DNA of 28,274 bases from Rickettsia typhi. GTDB lineage: Bacteria; Pseudomonadota; Alphaproteobacteria; Rickettsiales; UBA1997. The notes under the pieces are model-generated. The model worked only from the letters and a program-made list of their open reading frames with translations, searched no databases and was not told where the DNA came from. The stretch covers positions 1 to 28,274 of the forward strand of contig CAMDOL010000002.1 of NCBI GenBank assembly GCA_945903615.1, read 5' to 3'. This document shows positions 18,101 through 25,614 of this stretch, one piece after another (position 1 is the first letter of the stretch; the number at the start of each line of letters is the position of its first letter). Position numbers and translations under genes: made by a program.

Positions 18101-18401
18101 TTGGGTGAGTTCCGTTTTGCAAAGCGGCGTTTTCAGCTGGCAAACCAAAGGCGTCAAAGCCAATTGGATGAAGAACATTAAAGCCTTGCATTTTTTTGAA
18201 TCTAGCAATCACATCGCCAATTGCATAGTTGCGCAGATGACCCATATGAATTTTCCCCGAAGGAAAAGGAAACATCTCGAGCACATAATATTTGGGCTTT
18301 GGTGAGGTATCGTCAAATTTAAAAATTTGCTTTTCAGCCCAAATTCTTTGCCAATTTTTTTCAGCAGTTTTGTGGTTGTAGTTGGGAATATTTTTAGTCA
18401 T
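15102..18401 (-). CDS. leuS: Leucyl-tRNA synthetase with an inserted transglutaminase-like domain
   Basis: LeuRS charges tRNA-Leu and edits mischarged amino acids in its CP1 domain. Class I motifs are present: HMGH (52-55) and KMSKS (859-863). Editing motifs TTRPDT and HDQRDFEFA are kept. The protein has 1099 residues against about 860 for E. coli, where KMSKS lies near 619. Most of the excess is a block at about 390-590, placed in CP1 between LPIKYVV and [11 protein letters not shown]. That block is a transglutaminase-like domain: [20 protein letters not shown] with Cys467, HTINAVYL with His505, and RWIRLDARG with Asp522. Two smaller insertions at about 240-269 and 677-700 (CDSTTMG twice; CDSRAMG) derive from palindromic repeats. 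The reading frame is intact throughout. DUF3576 lies 6 bases upstream. Confidence 0.96.
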   Translation of the reverse strand: MTKNIPNYNHKTAEKNWQRIWAEKQIFKFDDTSPKPKYYVLEMFPFPSGKIHMGHLRNYAIGDVIARFKKMQGFNVLHPIGFDAFGLPAENAALQNGTHPKDWTYSNIENMKAELKSVGFSYDWSRELATCDVSYYRHEQKIFLDFLKNGLAYQKESFVNWDPIDQTVLANEQVIDGKGWRSGAIVEKKKLKQWFLKVSEFNEELLSELKNLTGWDERVLSMQENWIGKSEGALIDFVIDECDSTTMGVDKGSPYLGGASRCDSTTMGDKISIYTTRPDTIFGAAFIGISPNHPVALELAKDNQKIADFINECNKTAVDEETLEKAEKKGIDSGLKATHPFDESIKLPIYIANFVLMEYGTGAIFGCPAHDQRDFEFAKKYNLPIKYVVANLSNFLVETDLIDYSNPKIQELILQIKSKTNDELERVRIAYFLVRDQINHSMDEASYLHKKPHLKASEVLQEQVGFCFGKSLLLAAILRGLGVPCGFSDQLLMLDEDVSDRKIIHTINAVYLKSFHRWIRLDARGNKPQDVNADFSLDEEILAYNARKEFNEINNLGIYSRVTDQIKNLYQKSPTNQEIINNLFDNNITEVEQPYLEDGVIFNSGFLNGLKSEEAKELMIKTLEEKGLGKRKINYRLRDWGISRQRYWGCPIPVLYLEDGSVVPVPEEDLPVQLPDDVRFGGSGANSARGSCDSRAMGDNLSSGNPLANHPTWKHTTYKGQDKFGQNKLQQAIRETDTFDTFFESSWYFLRFASQPQNQAFDKETVNKLLPVDQYIGGVEHAVLHLLYARFFTKALKKCGYLDFDEPFKNLLTQGMVCHQTFKDSKGEWVYPSDAMKDEVGNFIHIQTKEKLFAGRSEKMSKSKKNVVEPAHIIDAYGADTARLFMLSDTPPERNLEWSDAGIDGAWKYINRIYKLVVSNQSLVSGDVHFSSATKEQQEIIKLNHKTIFAVKSELEKMGFNRAIAKIREFSNALEKFEIKNEDDQKIMSFSVYNLVLLIAPIMPHLAEELWKILGNQTIIFQSVSFPHSDESLIVDDQVSIAVQVNGKLRSVLAMPKSSSKEELEKAALADENVQKNIAGKEIKKIIIVPDKLVSIVVG
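16304..16358 (-). repeat. Palindromic in-frame insertion in leuS (third copy)
   Basis: On the minus strand the stem-loops CTCTGG/CCAGAG and GCTCT-tgcgatagc-AGAGC lie in tandem. They encode [16 protein letters not shown], absent from usual LeuRS. The element shares cccccatcg and ctatcgca with the copies at 17597-17678. Confidence 0.65.
16630..17235 (-). other. Transglutaminase-like domain inside leuS (boundaries approximate)
   Basis: About 200 codons encode the whole of a transglutaminase-like family protein usually found as a separate gene. Order: [67 protein letters not shown], and the tail [12 protein letters not shown]. The Cys-His-Asp triad (467, 505, 522 of the fusion) is complete. There is no start codon, ribosome site or stop, so it is made only as part of LeuRS. 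The borders are judged from where E. coli-like LeuRS sequence stops and resumes. Confidence 0.85.
17597..17678 (-). repeat. Paired palindromic in-frame insertion in leuS
   Basis: The 22 bases beginning cccccatcgtcgtgctatcg occur twice, at 17597-17618 and 17657-17678, exactly 60 bases apart, so both copies read CDSTTMG in the leuS frame. Between them lies a hairpin with arms around CTCCC and GGGAG. On the minus strand GTCGT-tgcgatagc-ACGAC forms a stem-loop with the same loop as the third copy but a different, still paired stem. Confidence 0.75.
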
Positions 18402-18407
18402 TATAAA

Positions 18408-18899
18408 TTATTTAGATTTGGCTTGTTCGATAATTTTGTCGGCGATCATTTGAGTGGCGATGTTTTTTTTGCTTGGCTGGCTGTCGACCCAAGAACCTTT
18501 GAAATTTTTTGTTTGTTTAAAAATTGTTAAAACTAAATTTTCTTTTTTTACCTCTTCACCTTTAACCAAAAGGTTGATTTTAATTCTCTCATCCTTGTTT
18601 TGCCCGTCTTGATACCATTCGGTGATAATCATACCAGAGCTTTCATTGAGCACATCAATCGGCAATAAAGAGCTGACAACTTCAATTGATGATAGCCAAA
18701 GTTTGTTTTTTGAAGCTGGTTTTTCATATGTTTTTCCGGCTGGTTTTTCTTCGTGATTAATAAAATTTTTATCTTCAAAAAATTTTCCTGCTCTTAAATT
18801 TCTAATATTTTCTGGATTTTTTGGATAGCTATAATCCACTTTACTGTTTTGACATGAAGAAATCAGGGTCAAGAGGCTTATAAAAATTAATTTTTTCAT
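18408..18899 (-). CDS. DUF3576 domain lipoprotein
   Basis: A 163-residue lipoprotein precursor. The signal peptide MKKLIFISLLTLISSC has lipobox ISSC (Cys16). The mature protein fits DUF3576, an alphaproteobacterial family with conserved LWLSSIEVVSSLLPID, then IITEWYQDGQNKDERIKINL and a basic C-terminus. The family is frequently found directly upstream of leuS, as here (6 bases between stop and leuS start), so the two genes form an operon. Function is unknown; an outer-membrane-anchored periplasmic protein is expected. Confidence 0.88.
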   Translation of the reverse strand: MKKLIFISLLTLISSCQNSKVDYSYPKNPENIRNLRAGKFFEDKNFINHEEKPAGKTYEKPASKNKLWLSSIEVVSSLLPIDVLNESSGMIITEWYQDGQNKDERIKINLLVKGEEVKKENLVLTIFKQTKNFKGSWVDSQPSKKNIATQMIADKIIEQAKSK

Positions 18900-18953
18900 C
18901 TTGAAGAAATGTTGATTTGTAAGGAAGATTGAAGATGGGCGATTCTAAATTCT

Positions 18954-18983
18954 TAGCCCAAAAAAATCTAGCCCAAAAAAATC
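18954..18983. repeat. Two tandem 15-bp repeats upstream of ftsK
   Basis: The unit tagcccaaaaaaatc occurs twice in a row without mismatch, between the divergent DUF3576 and ftsK genes. It could be a regulatory site or replication slippage. Confidence 0.6.
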
Positions 18984-19043
18984 TAGTTTTATTAGAGTTT
19001 TCAAATAAGCTGAAACTTACAACTCACAACCTATAACACAAAA

Positions 19044-21362
19044 ATGTGGCAAGAAAAACTCTATATAACCATCATTAAACTGCTCTTCCGGCTCTTTGGT
19101 CTTGCCGCTTGTGCTTTATCAATTGTAATTTTATTGGCACTTTTTAGTTTTAATTCTTTCGACATTTCCTTCAATACAACCTCCACAACTGGCGAAATTA
19201 GCAATTGGATGGGCAATTTTGGTTCACATATTTCTGATTTATTATTTCAATTAATTGGTCTTTCAGCATTTTTTTTCTGCCTAATTTTATTTAGCTTTGG
19301 ACAAAAAATTGCCAGCAAAAATGGCATTAACCATTTCGCTTTAAAATTATTTTTAGCACCATTTTGTCTGCTCAGTTTTTCATTATTATTTTCGCTTTTG
19401 CCTGATCCAGATTGGTGGATGTTCAATAGTTTGGGCGGAGTAAATGGTAAATTCATTTTAGCAAAATTAGATTTTCTTCCACATATTTTGACTGGATTTT
19501 TAGTATTAATTTTATCAATCATTTTGCTTTCTGTAGTCATTGAAATCACCATCAAAGATTGGCAATATTTTTTCCGCTATAGCTTTATCACTTGCAAATA
19601 TTTGTTAGAAACATTGCGCAAAGCCGCCGCTAAAACCCAGATAAATTTGAAGCAGGAGAAAAATAAATTTACTCAAAAAATTACTGAAGGCACACCACAA
19701 TTCAAATCGCGCAAATTATTTTTTGAGAGCGCAGCAGACTTGGGGCAAGAATCTGAAAATGCAGAAGAGGAAAAAATTATTAAAGCCAAAAAACCCAATA
19801 AAACCAAACAAATCCTCAAATCATCGCGCACTAACAGCAATTATGAATTACCTTCAATTGATTTATTGGTAGATAGATCAGCAGATAATAAAGATAAAAA
19901 AACTAGCCCCGTACAACTCGATCAACAATCAAAAATGCTTTCCAAAGTGCTGGAGGATTTTGGTGTATTTGGATCAATGCTGGGCGTAAAATTAGGGCCA
20001 GTTGTAACTTTGCATGAATTTGAGCCAGCCGCAGGAACAAAAGCAGCGCGAGTGGTCGGGCTCGCCGATGATATTGCAAGATCAATGAGCGCAGTTTCCA
20101 CCAGAATTGCCGTAGTTCCCGGAAAAACCACAATTGGAATTGAACTTCCCAATGCTAAAAGAGAAATGATTTCTTTTTATGAAATGGTCGCTTCTAATGA
20201 ATATAAATATACTCAAGCTAGCCTGCCAATAATTTTAGGGAAAGATATTGGTGGCGAACCAATCATTGTTGATCTAGCCAAAATGCCGCATCTATTGATT
20301 GCTGGAACTACAGGTTCTGGAAAATCAGTTGGGGTTAACGCGATGATTTTATCGCTGCTTTATAAATTGCCGCCTGATGAATGTAAATTTATAATGATTG
20401 ATCCAAAAATGCTGGAGCTTTCCGCCTATGATGGAATTCCCCACTTATTATCTCCAGTAGTCACCGAACCAGGAAGGGCGGTTGTCGCACTCAAATGGGT
20501 GACTAACGAAATGGAGGAAAGATACCGCGCAATGTCAAATTTAAATGTGCGCAACATTGCTGGCTATAATGAAAAAATTGAAAAGTTTTTGAAAAATGGT
20601 GAAAAAATTTCTAAAAAAGTGCAAACCGGTTTTGATCCAGAAACTGGCGAGCCTATGATTGAAGAGGTTGAGCTTGATGCTAAAAAACTTCCATTCATTG
20701 TCGTGATTGTTGATGAGATGGCGGATTTAATGTTAGTTGCTGGCAAAGATATTGAAACTTCAATTCAACGCTTGGCGCAAATGGCGAGAGCTGCCGGCAT
20801 CCATATTATTATGGCAACACAAAGACCTTCGGTCGATGTTATCACCGGTGTTATCAAAGCTAACTTTCCAACTAGAATCAGTTTTCAAGTCACATCACGA
20901 ATTGACAGCCGCACAATTTTGGGCACACAAGGCGCTGAACAATTATTGGGTCAAGGTGATATGATTTATATGTCAGGCGGCAGCAAAATGATTCGGGTTC
21001 ATGGACCATTTTGTTCTGATACTGAAGTTGAAGATGTTGTCAAATTTGTAAAATCCCAACAATTTGATGATAGACAAGGGAATAATGGTTATAGCCAAAA
21101 TGTTGTTTTTGAACAATTTGAATCTGCCAAAAATAATTTCACCAACTCTCCATCTGGAGCTAATGCTGGATCGGAATCAGATTCTGATTTATATAATCAG
21201 GCCGTAGAAATTGTGCGCCGCGATCGCAAACCATCAATTAGCTATGTGCAACGCCAACTACGAATCGGCTATAACCGCGCTGCAATTTTAATTGAAAGAA
21301 TGGAAAAAGAAGGCGTGATTAGCGAACCAAACTCATCGGGAAAGAGGGAAATAATTGAATGA
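19044..21362 (+). CDS. ftsK: DNA translocase FtsK
   Basis: FtsK pumps DNA at the division septum and activates XerCD dimer resolution. The 772-residue protein begins with several membrane helices within about 175 residues, then a short charged linker (about 180-290), much shorter than the E. coli linker. The motor follows with Walker A GTTGSGKS (421-428) and Walker B IVVIVDEMAD (D557-E558). The C-terminal gamma winged helix (about 716-772, AVEIVRRDRKPSISYVQRQL) reads KOPS sites. All domains are present. It converges on rlmE, with two hairpins between them. Confidence 0.97.
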   Translation: MWQEKLYITIIKLLFRLFGLAACALSIVILLALFSFNSFDISFNTTSTTGEISNWMGNFGSHISDLLFQLIGLSAFFFCLILFSFGQKIASKNGINHFALKLFLAPFCLLSFSLLFSLLPDPDWWMFNSLGGVNGKFILAKLDFLPHILTGFLVLILSIILLSVVIEITIKDWQYFFRYSFITCKYLLETLRKAAAKTQINLKQEKNKFTQKITEGTPQFKSRKLFFESAADLGQESENAEEEKIIKAKKPNKTKQILKSSRTNSNYELPSIDLLVDRSADNKDKKTSPVQLDQQSKMLSKVLEDFGVFGSMLGVKLGPVVTLHEFEPAAGTKAARVVGLADDIARSMSAVSTRIAVVPGKTTIGIELPNAKREMISFYEMVASNEYKYTQASLPIILGKDIGGEPIIVDLAKMPHLLIAGTTGSGKSVGVNAMILSLLYKLPPDECKFIMIDPKMLELSAYDGIPHLLSPVVTEPGRAVVALKWVTNEMEERYRAMSNLNVRNIAGYNEKIEKFLKNGEKISKKVQTGFDPETGEPMIEEVELDAKKLPFIVVIVDEMADLMLVAGKDIETSIQRLAQMARAAGIHIIMATQRPSVDVITGVIKANFPTRISFQVTSRIDSRTILGTQGAEQLLGQGDMIYMSGGSKMIRVHGPFCSDTEVEDVVKFVKSQQFDDRQGNNGYSQNVVFEQFESAKNNFTNSPSGANAGSESDSDLYNQAVEIVRRDRKPSISYVQRQLRIGYNRAAILIERMEKEGVISEPNSSGKREIIE

Positions 21363-21402
21363 TAAATTATCATTTTTTTATGAACTTTTTATCTATCAAT
21401 TA

Positions 21403-21422
21403 CCGTCGGTTTTAACCGACGG
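21403..21422. repeat. Compact hairpin repeat, probable terminator
   Basis: ccgtcggtt and aaccgacgg pair perfectly around two bases. The same hairpin with identical flanks recurs at 28165-28184, and a partial copy begins at 28261. It sits between convergent ftsK and rlmE, where it could end transcription from either side. Confidence 0.7.
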
Positions 21423-21430
21423 ATAAGAGA

Positions 21431-21485
21431 TTAAGAAACCTCTGAACAACTAAAACATCGTTTTAGTTATTCAGAGGTTCCTTAA
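21431..21485. mobile_element. Short form of the MITE family, 55 bp
   Basis: Left arm 21431-21455 and right arm 21461-21485 are 25 bases each, pair with two mismatches and enclose only catcg. The arms match the ends of the 178-bp element at 5083-5260, so this looks like an internal-deletion derivative. It ends five bases before the rlmE stop codon. Confidence 0.75.
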
Positions 21486-21489
21486 TTAG

Positions 21490-22260
21490 CTAACAGGCTC
21501 TAAATCCAATCGCCACAATATAATTCTCTGCCGATTCTTTTCTGGAAGAATTTGGTTTGAAATGTTTTACAGCTGTAAAATGTTCTTTGAATCTTTTCAG
21601 CAATTCTCCGCCTGCCCCGCCTTGAAAAATCTTGCCAACAAAAACTCCGTCTTTAGCTAAAATTTGGCAAGCAAAATCTAATGCTTCTTCAAGCAAGCCA
21701 ACAATTCTCATATGATCAGTCTGAGCATCGCCGCAAGTGTTTTCTGCCATATCGCTTAAAACTACATCGCATTTTCGATAACAAAACGACTTTGGACTTA
21801 TATCGGGTTCCGTTTTGTTGTGGGGCTCCCCACCAAATGGGGCGGGGCAAATGCCCCTTGCATTATTAGCTATGTCTTCGTGCAGAATTTGGTTTTGATT
21901 AATTAAACCAATGATATTTGTCGCCGCATCAGGCGCCAGAAAATCTTGCTGCAAAAATTCTACACCAACAATTGCCTCCATCGGCAGAATATCTACGGCG
22001 AAAACTTTTCCTCTACCAACTTTTTCAACCACAACTTGGCTCCATCCACCGGGCGCCGCTCCCAAATCAACAACGATTTTTCCCTTCTTCAAAATTTTAA
22101 ATTTATCATCAATCTCAATAATCTTAAAAGCTGAGCGCGCTCGATAGCCTTGCTCCTGCGCCTGCTTAACAAAGGGATCGTTGATTTGTCTTTTTAGCCA
22201 AGCCATCGAAGATTTGTTGCGGCGTTTGGCGGTTTTGACTCTGGTGAATTTATTTCTCAT
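21490..22260 (-). CDS. rlmE: 23S rRNA 2'-O-ribose U2552 methyltransferase
   Basis: RlmE (FtsJ) methylates U2552 in the A-loop of 23S rRNA late in 50S assembly. The 256-residue product from the ATG at 22260 has the SAM-binding motif [13 protein letters not shown] (63-75) and the catalytic residues K46 (SAFK), D170 (LSDMAEN) and K210 (VGKIFQGG). I chose this ATG over an upstream TTG because AAGGAAA lies at good spacing before it. Residues about 134-163 ([13 protein letters not shown] and on) are an extra block missing from E. coli RlmE (209 residues); its DNA is palindromic. The extra block sits just before the LSDMA strand. The gene overlaps the Trm112-family gene by 11 bases, so translation is probably coupled. 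Confidence 0.95.
   Translation of the reverse strand: MRNKFTRVKTAKRRNKSSMAWLKRQINDPFVKQAQEQGYRARSAFKIIEIDDKFKILKKGKIVVDLGAAPGGWSQVVVEKVGRGKVFAVDILPMEAIVGVEFLQQDFLAPDAATNIIGLINQNQILHEDIANNARGICPAPFGGEPHNKTEPDISPKSFCYRKCDVVLSDMAENTCGDAQTDHMRIVGLLEEALDFACQILAKDGVFVGKIFQGGAGGELLKRFKEHFTAVKHFKPNSSRKESAENYIVAIGFRAC
21781..21857 (-). repeat. Palindromic in-frame insertion in rlmE
   Basis: The segment includes the perfect inverted pair acaaaacg (21781-21788) / cgttttgt (21811-21818) and the hairpin ggggc-aaat-gcccc near 21843-21856. It encodes the residues of RlmE that have no E. coli counterpart. Boundaries are approximate. Confidence 0.6.
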
Positions 22261-22432
22261 CGCTAAATTTCCTTGCTTCTTCAATTAACATTATTGGAAT
22301 TCCATCTTGAATTTGATAGGCTAATTTGGATTTATTACAAATTAGTTCTTGGTTTTTTTGATCATACTCTAACTCACTTTTGCAAAGTGGACAGACCAAA
22401 ATCTTTAATAATTCATCGTCAATCTTTCTCAT
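22250..22432 (-). CDS. Trm112-family small protein (YcaR-like)
   Basis: A 60-residue protein from the ATG at 22432, matching Trm112/UPF0434: [17 protein letters not shown], then [20 protein letters not shown]. The frame is open further upstream, but those codons lie in the intergenic region and have no family similarity. The zinc ribbon looks partial: CPLC is present, with one more Cys at LIC. Eukaryotic Trm112 activates methyltransferases; bacterial roles are largely undefined. Being translationally coupled to a methyltransferase gene (rlmE) is suggestive but not proof of partnership. Confidence 0.88.
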   Translation of the reverse strand: MRKIDDELLKILVCPLCKSELEYDQKNQELICNKSKLAYQIQDGIPIMLIEEARKFSDEK

Positions 22433-22440
22433 AATATTTG

Positions 22441-22469
22441 TTGATAAAATTTTGTTCTTCGCTTTAATA
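22441..22469 (+). promoter_or_regulatory. Candidate promoter for the pilin-lipoprotein cluster
   Basis: TTGATA (22441-22446) and TTAATA (22464-22469) are 17 bases apart in the 84-base gap between the divergent Trm112 gene and the prepilin gene. The -10 box is weak. An alternative -10 (TACTAT) lies a little downstream. Confidence 0.35.
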
Positions 22470-22516
22470 AAAACCATACTATGCACAAACTCTATGCCCA
22501 CAACAGAATAATCACA

Positions 22517-23401
22517 ATGCAAAAAATATTTCCTAGTAAAAAAAAGGCATTCTCTTTGGTTGAGTTATCAATGGTGATTATCGTTATTGGTCTTTTAATT
22601 TCTGGCGTCACAGCCGGTGGCAGTTTAGTTAAAAACTCACGAATATCATCAGCTCGCTCAATCACCCTATCTTCACAAATCGTAACTATTCCGGGAATGG
22701 TTTTGTGGTTAGAAAATTCAGCGAAAGATAGTTTTAGCGCTTCTCAGATCAACGGTGGAGCCCAAATTACTAATTGGTATAATCGCGAACCATCAAACTA
22801 TTTGGTTAAAAATAATTTAACTACAACAGCTTCAAACAATGTGCTTTATCAAGATACAAGCACCAATAATATTCCAGCTGTCAATATGAATGTCACTGGC
22901 AATATGACTCTAGCTAATTTTGCCGGATCAACATTGGCAACATCAACTGTTGTTATAGTTTTTAAGCCAACTAGCCAAACTAGCGGCACGGCCATGGTTA
23001 TTGCCGATTCCGGAGCTTCAGCAAATACAACTTGCTCAATTGGAATTAAAAATAATGCGGTATCTTTAAACGCAGGAAACGCCGTGGATAGTTCAACCAC
23101 AACCAACCCCGCTTCTTTTACGATGGGCAACTCATATATTTTGATGGTTTATTTTAACGGTGCAAATTCCAAAGTTTTTGCTAATAATATTACTGAAGTT
23201 GGCGGAGCTGGAGCAATTCTTGGTGCCGGAACCAACGCGTTAGACGGCTTAACTATTGGCGCCAATAAATCTGGAGCAAATGGCATTGCCGCTGAAATTT
23301 CCGAAGTTATTGTTTATAACCGAGTTTTGAAAGATACTGAAAAAAACGATGTGATGGGTTATCTATCAAAAAAATATAAAATTTCTGTAACTGGAGCCTA
23401 G
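22517..23401 (+). CDS. Prepilin-like protein with LamG/concanavalin-type passenger (second copy)
   Basis: A 294-residue paralogue of the protein at 14164-15054. The start at 22517 puts a basic leader before [19 protein letters not shown], with cleavage expected between Ala11 and Phe12 and Glu16 at mature position 5. Both copies share [13 protein letters not shown] sequence, a [IL]P.M.LWLE.S linker, and a beta-rich passenger ending [17 protein letters not shown] and YLSKKYKI. The passenger resembles LamG/concanavalin-like carbohydrate or ligand-binding folds. It is the first gene of a tight rightward cluster: the next start is two bases after its stop. This suggests the lipoproteins work with it, for instance as assembly or anchoring factors. 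That role is inference. Confidence 0.8.
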   Translation: MQKIFPSKKKAFSLVELSMVIIVIGLLISGVTAGGSLVKNSRISSARSITLSSQIVTIPGMVLWLENSAKDSFSASQINGGAQITNWYNREPSNYLVKNNLTTTASNNVLYQDTSTNNIPAVNMNVTGNMTLANFAGSTLATSTVVIVFKPTSQTSGTAMVIADSGASANTTCSIGIKNNAVSLNAGNAVDSSTTTNPASFTMGNSYILMVYFNGANSKVFANNITEVGGAGAILGAGTNALDGLTIGANKSGANGIAAEISEVIVYNRVLKDTEKNDVMGYLSKKYKISVTGA

Positions 23402-23403
23402 AA

Positions 23404-23754
23404 ATGTTCAATATAATCAGAAACAAAATAATCCAAAATTTACTAATAACCGCAGCTCTTATATCGCTTAATTCTTGCGGTGTTGTTATGGAGCCTATGC
23501 CAAAAAGTTGGAATTGGGGATTAAGACCTCGCCCACTCACTGGAGTTAGAAATTTTCCCGAAACAGATACTGATTATGGCAAAGGCTTCAAAGCTGGCTG
23601 CGAAGCTGCTTGGGATCAATCAACAAAAGGATTAAAAGATATAGTCAAACCTAGTATGAACCCTGTTTTATTGGCAACCAACCCTGATTATTCCTCTGGA
23701 TGGTTTGATGGAAGCGAACAATGCACCTATATAGTTGATTGGGATGTTACATAA
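23404..23754 (+). CDS. GWxxGC-family lipoprotein 1
   Basis: A 116-residue lipoprotein precursor with signal peptide ending LISLNSC (Cys25). The mature part has GFKAGC (Cys66) and, 41 residues later, GWFDGSEQC (Cys107), the two-cysteine pattern shared with the next four genes. No known family is recognised. A disulfide between the two cysteines in the periplasm is likely. The gene follows the prepilin stop after two bases and overlaps the next gene by 11 bases, so it is surely in the same operon. Confidence 0.75.
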   Translation: MFNIIRNKIIQNLLITAALISLNSCGVVMEPMPKSWNWGLRPRPLTGVRNFPETDTDYGKGFKAGCEAAWDQSTKGLKDIVKPSMNPVLLATNPDYSSGWFDGSEQCTYIVDWDVT

Positions 23755-24100
23755 AAAACAATTCACCCCAAATATAATAATTTTTATTTTTCTAACCATA
23801 TTTTTAACCAGCTGCGCTGCGGCAACTCGCCCTTATACAATTAGAGAGTCAGTTCCAGAAGGACCTCCAGAATATCAGGCTGGTTGGCACGATGGTTGCC
23901 AAAGTGCTTTGTCCACTGGCGCCTTTTATAATGCTAGGTCAAAATTTGCACCAAACATTGGTAATGGCATATATCAGCATGATTCATTGTACCAAACTGG
24001 TTTTAACTGGGGTTTTAATATTTGTATGATACAAAATGCTAACTTTGGTGTGAGTGGCGGTAGTTTTGGCGGCATGATTGGTGCTGCACCATTAGAATAG
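23744..24100 (+). CDS. GWxxGC-family lipoprotein 2
   Basis: A 118-residue lipoprotein precursor from the ATG at 23744; a TTG nine bases upstream is less likely. The signal peptide ends IFLTSC (Cys24). The mature protein reads PPEYQAGWHDGCQSAL with Cys52, then YQTGFNWGFNIC with Cys94, a spacing of 42. The two halves resemble each other (YQ.G....G...C), hinting at an internal duplication. The C-terminus is Gly-rich. The start overlaps the previous gene, indicating translational coupling. Confidence 0.75.
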   Translation: MLHKKQFTPNIIIFIFLTIFLTSCAAATRPYTIRESVPEGPPEYQAGWHDGCQSALSTGAFYNARSKFAPNIGNGIYQHDSLYQTGFNWGFNICMIQNANFGVSGGSFGGMIGAAPLE

Positions 24101-24114
24101 AACTTTGACTTAAA

Positions 24115-24456
24115 ATGATCAGAAATATTTTTTTAGTCACTTTATTGTTGATCAACTGCTCTTGTATGAAGGGGTTGAGAATCAAATCTCCTCTTAATAG
24201 TTTTAAAGATGATTTAAAAAATGCCTCACCAGATTTTAAACAAGGTTGGTTGGATGGTTGCGAAACCGGAATTCGATCTGGAACCAATGCTTTTTATCAA
24301 TCTCTTTATGAAACCAAACAAGATGGCTATAAAATGGCATATTCTCAAGATTATCCCAACGCTTGGGGCACGGCTTACTGGTATTGTTTTCGCAAAGAAT
24401 GGACTAACATTCAAAGCTCTACTACTTGGAGCTCTGTATTTGGAGGATTAAGATAA
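24115..24456 (+). CDS. GWxxGC-family lipoprotein 3
   Basis: A 113-residue lipoprotein precursor. The hydrophobic leader ends LLINCSC; Cys17, with Ser before it, is the better lipidation site, Cys15 the alternative. The mature part has SPDFKQGWLDGCETG (Cys49) and AWGTAYWYC (Cys91), spacing 42 as in copies 2 and 4. The segment between is helical and Tyr-rich. It starts 14 bases after the previous stop. Confidence 0.75.
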   Translation: MIRNIFLVTLLLINCSCMKGLRIKSPLNSFKDDLKNASPDFKQGWLDGCETGIRSGTNAFYQSLYETKQDGYKMAYSQDYPNAWGTAYWYCFRKEWTNIQSSTTWSSVFGGLR

Positions 24457-24472
24457 TGGAGATGTTACAAAA

Positions 24473-25003
24473 ATGAAAAAGATATTTTTTATAGCAATAA
24501 TTTTACTTACAAATCAAGGGTGCAGCACCTCTTATTTATCAATGACTAACTTTAAAGTTCCTGATGGCACTCCAATATTTCAGGAAGGCTATAAAGATGG
24601 TTGCGGCACGATGCTCGGTATACGCTCAACCTCTTTATATAGAATGAAGTATGCTGGCTACAAACGAAATCCCGACTATATTGACAATCCTGAATATAAT
24701 TTTGGTTATTCCAAGGGTTGGAGCTATTGTTTTAACTATATTGTCGGTGCTGGTTATTTTGGGCAAGGCGGCTCTGATCAATATATTTTTGGCAAAGGAA
24801 CACAGTTTGATATGGGCAGAGGAAACTGGGATAGCACAATCAACTACGAAACCGGCACCTGGAACAACCCAACAAGTAGCGAAGGCGGCTCAAATAGTGT
24901 TGACGGTATTTGGGGTGAATTTCAGGCACCAAAAGGTTTTTCGGTTTTTGGTGGTCACCCGCTTTACGGAACATCAAACAATACTCAAATTTTTGGCTGG
25001 TAA
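24473..25003 (+). CDS. GWxxGC-family lipoprotein 4
   Basis: A 176-residue lipoprotein precursor with leader ending LTNQGC (Cys17). The conserved core is TPIFQEGYKDGC (Cys44) and YNFGYSKGWSYC (Cys86), spacing 42. After the core comes an extra 85-residue tail rich in Gly, Asn, Thr and aromatic residues, not seen in copies 1 to 3, which could be surface-exposed or contact the pilin-like protein. It starts 16 bases after the previous stop. Confidence 0.75.
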   Translation: MKKIFFIAIILLTNQGCSTSYLSMTNFKVPDGTPIFQEGYKDGCGTMLGIRSTSLYRMKYAGYKRNPDYIDNPEYNFGYSKGWSYCFNYIVGAGYFGQGGSDQYIFGKGTQFDMGRGNWDSTINYETGTWNNPTSSEGGSNSVDGIWGEFQAPKGFSVFGGHPLYGTSNNTQIFGW

Positions 25004-25008
25004 TTATA

Positions 25009-25527
25009 ATGAAAATAGTCAACAAAATCATAATCATCACACTGTTTTTATTTTGTAGTAGCTGTAGCAAATTTTGGTATAAACCATATGGTAAAGTTTT
25101 TAACTTGGGACCCAAAAAAGGATCTCCGGGTTTTAAGCTTGGTTGGGAACATGGCTGCATTTCTGGGCTGGGGTCACAATTTGGTGGAGCAGTGATGATG
25201 ACTTTCTATACTTGGACAAAAGATGTTCAGATTGCTAAACGGGTTCAAACCCCACAAGATATTGAGGATATCAAAAATCGATATCCTCAAGAATTAAAAG
25301 ATATAAATTGGAACAATCCCCAAGAAGTAACAAAAAATTTTAACGATTATAAAACTGTTTTTTGGAATGCTCACAGCTATTGTCACGGTATGATTTTAGG
25401 CGCTCTGCAAAATGCCTCTATGAATCCAACGATTCCAGGACAAACCCGCTTTGTTCCGGGAGCAGATAATCTAAACAGTATTTATAGAATCGATGGCAGA
25501 GGCTATTCTGGCTGGACATATTGGTAA
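25009..25527 (+). CDS. GWxxGC-family lipoprotein 5
   Basis: A 172-residue lipoprotein precursor with leader ending FLFCSSC (Cys19). The core SPGFKLGWEHGC (Cys50) is followed by WNAHSYC (Cys125), a spacing of 75, exactly 33 more than in copies 2-4. The additional stretch (PQDIEDIKNRYPQELKDINW region) contains a perfect DNA palindrome at 25262-25290, so it looks like an in-frame insertion of 99 bases. A Gly/Asn/Pro-rich tail follows. It starts five bases after the previous stop and ends the cluster. Confidence 0.75.
   Translation: MKIVNKIIIITLFLFCSSCSKFWYKPYGKVFNLGPKKGSPGFKLGWEHGCISGLGSQFGGAVMMTFYTWTKDVQIAKRVQTPQDIEDIKNRYPQELKDINWNNPQEVTKNFNDYKTVFWNAHSYCHGMILGALQNASMNPTIPGQTRFVPGADNLNSIYRIDGRGYSGWTYW
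25262..25290. repeat. Perfect 11-bp palindrome inside lipoprotein 5
   Basis: ttgaggatatc and gatatcctcaa pair perfectly around aaaaatc. The hairpin lies in the part of the gene that has no counterpart in the four paralogues. Confidence 0.7.
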
Positions 25528-25614
25528 ATTTTGGAGAAATTAGCTAGATTTTACAGATCGATTCAATTAAATTAGCCAGCGAATTCAATTATCAACCACT
25601 AATTAATATTCACT

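Noticed and set aside
21681..22147. Several rightward ORFs opposite rlmE
   Set aside because: They follow the codon structure of rlmE in reverse and match no family.
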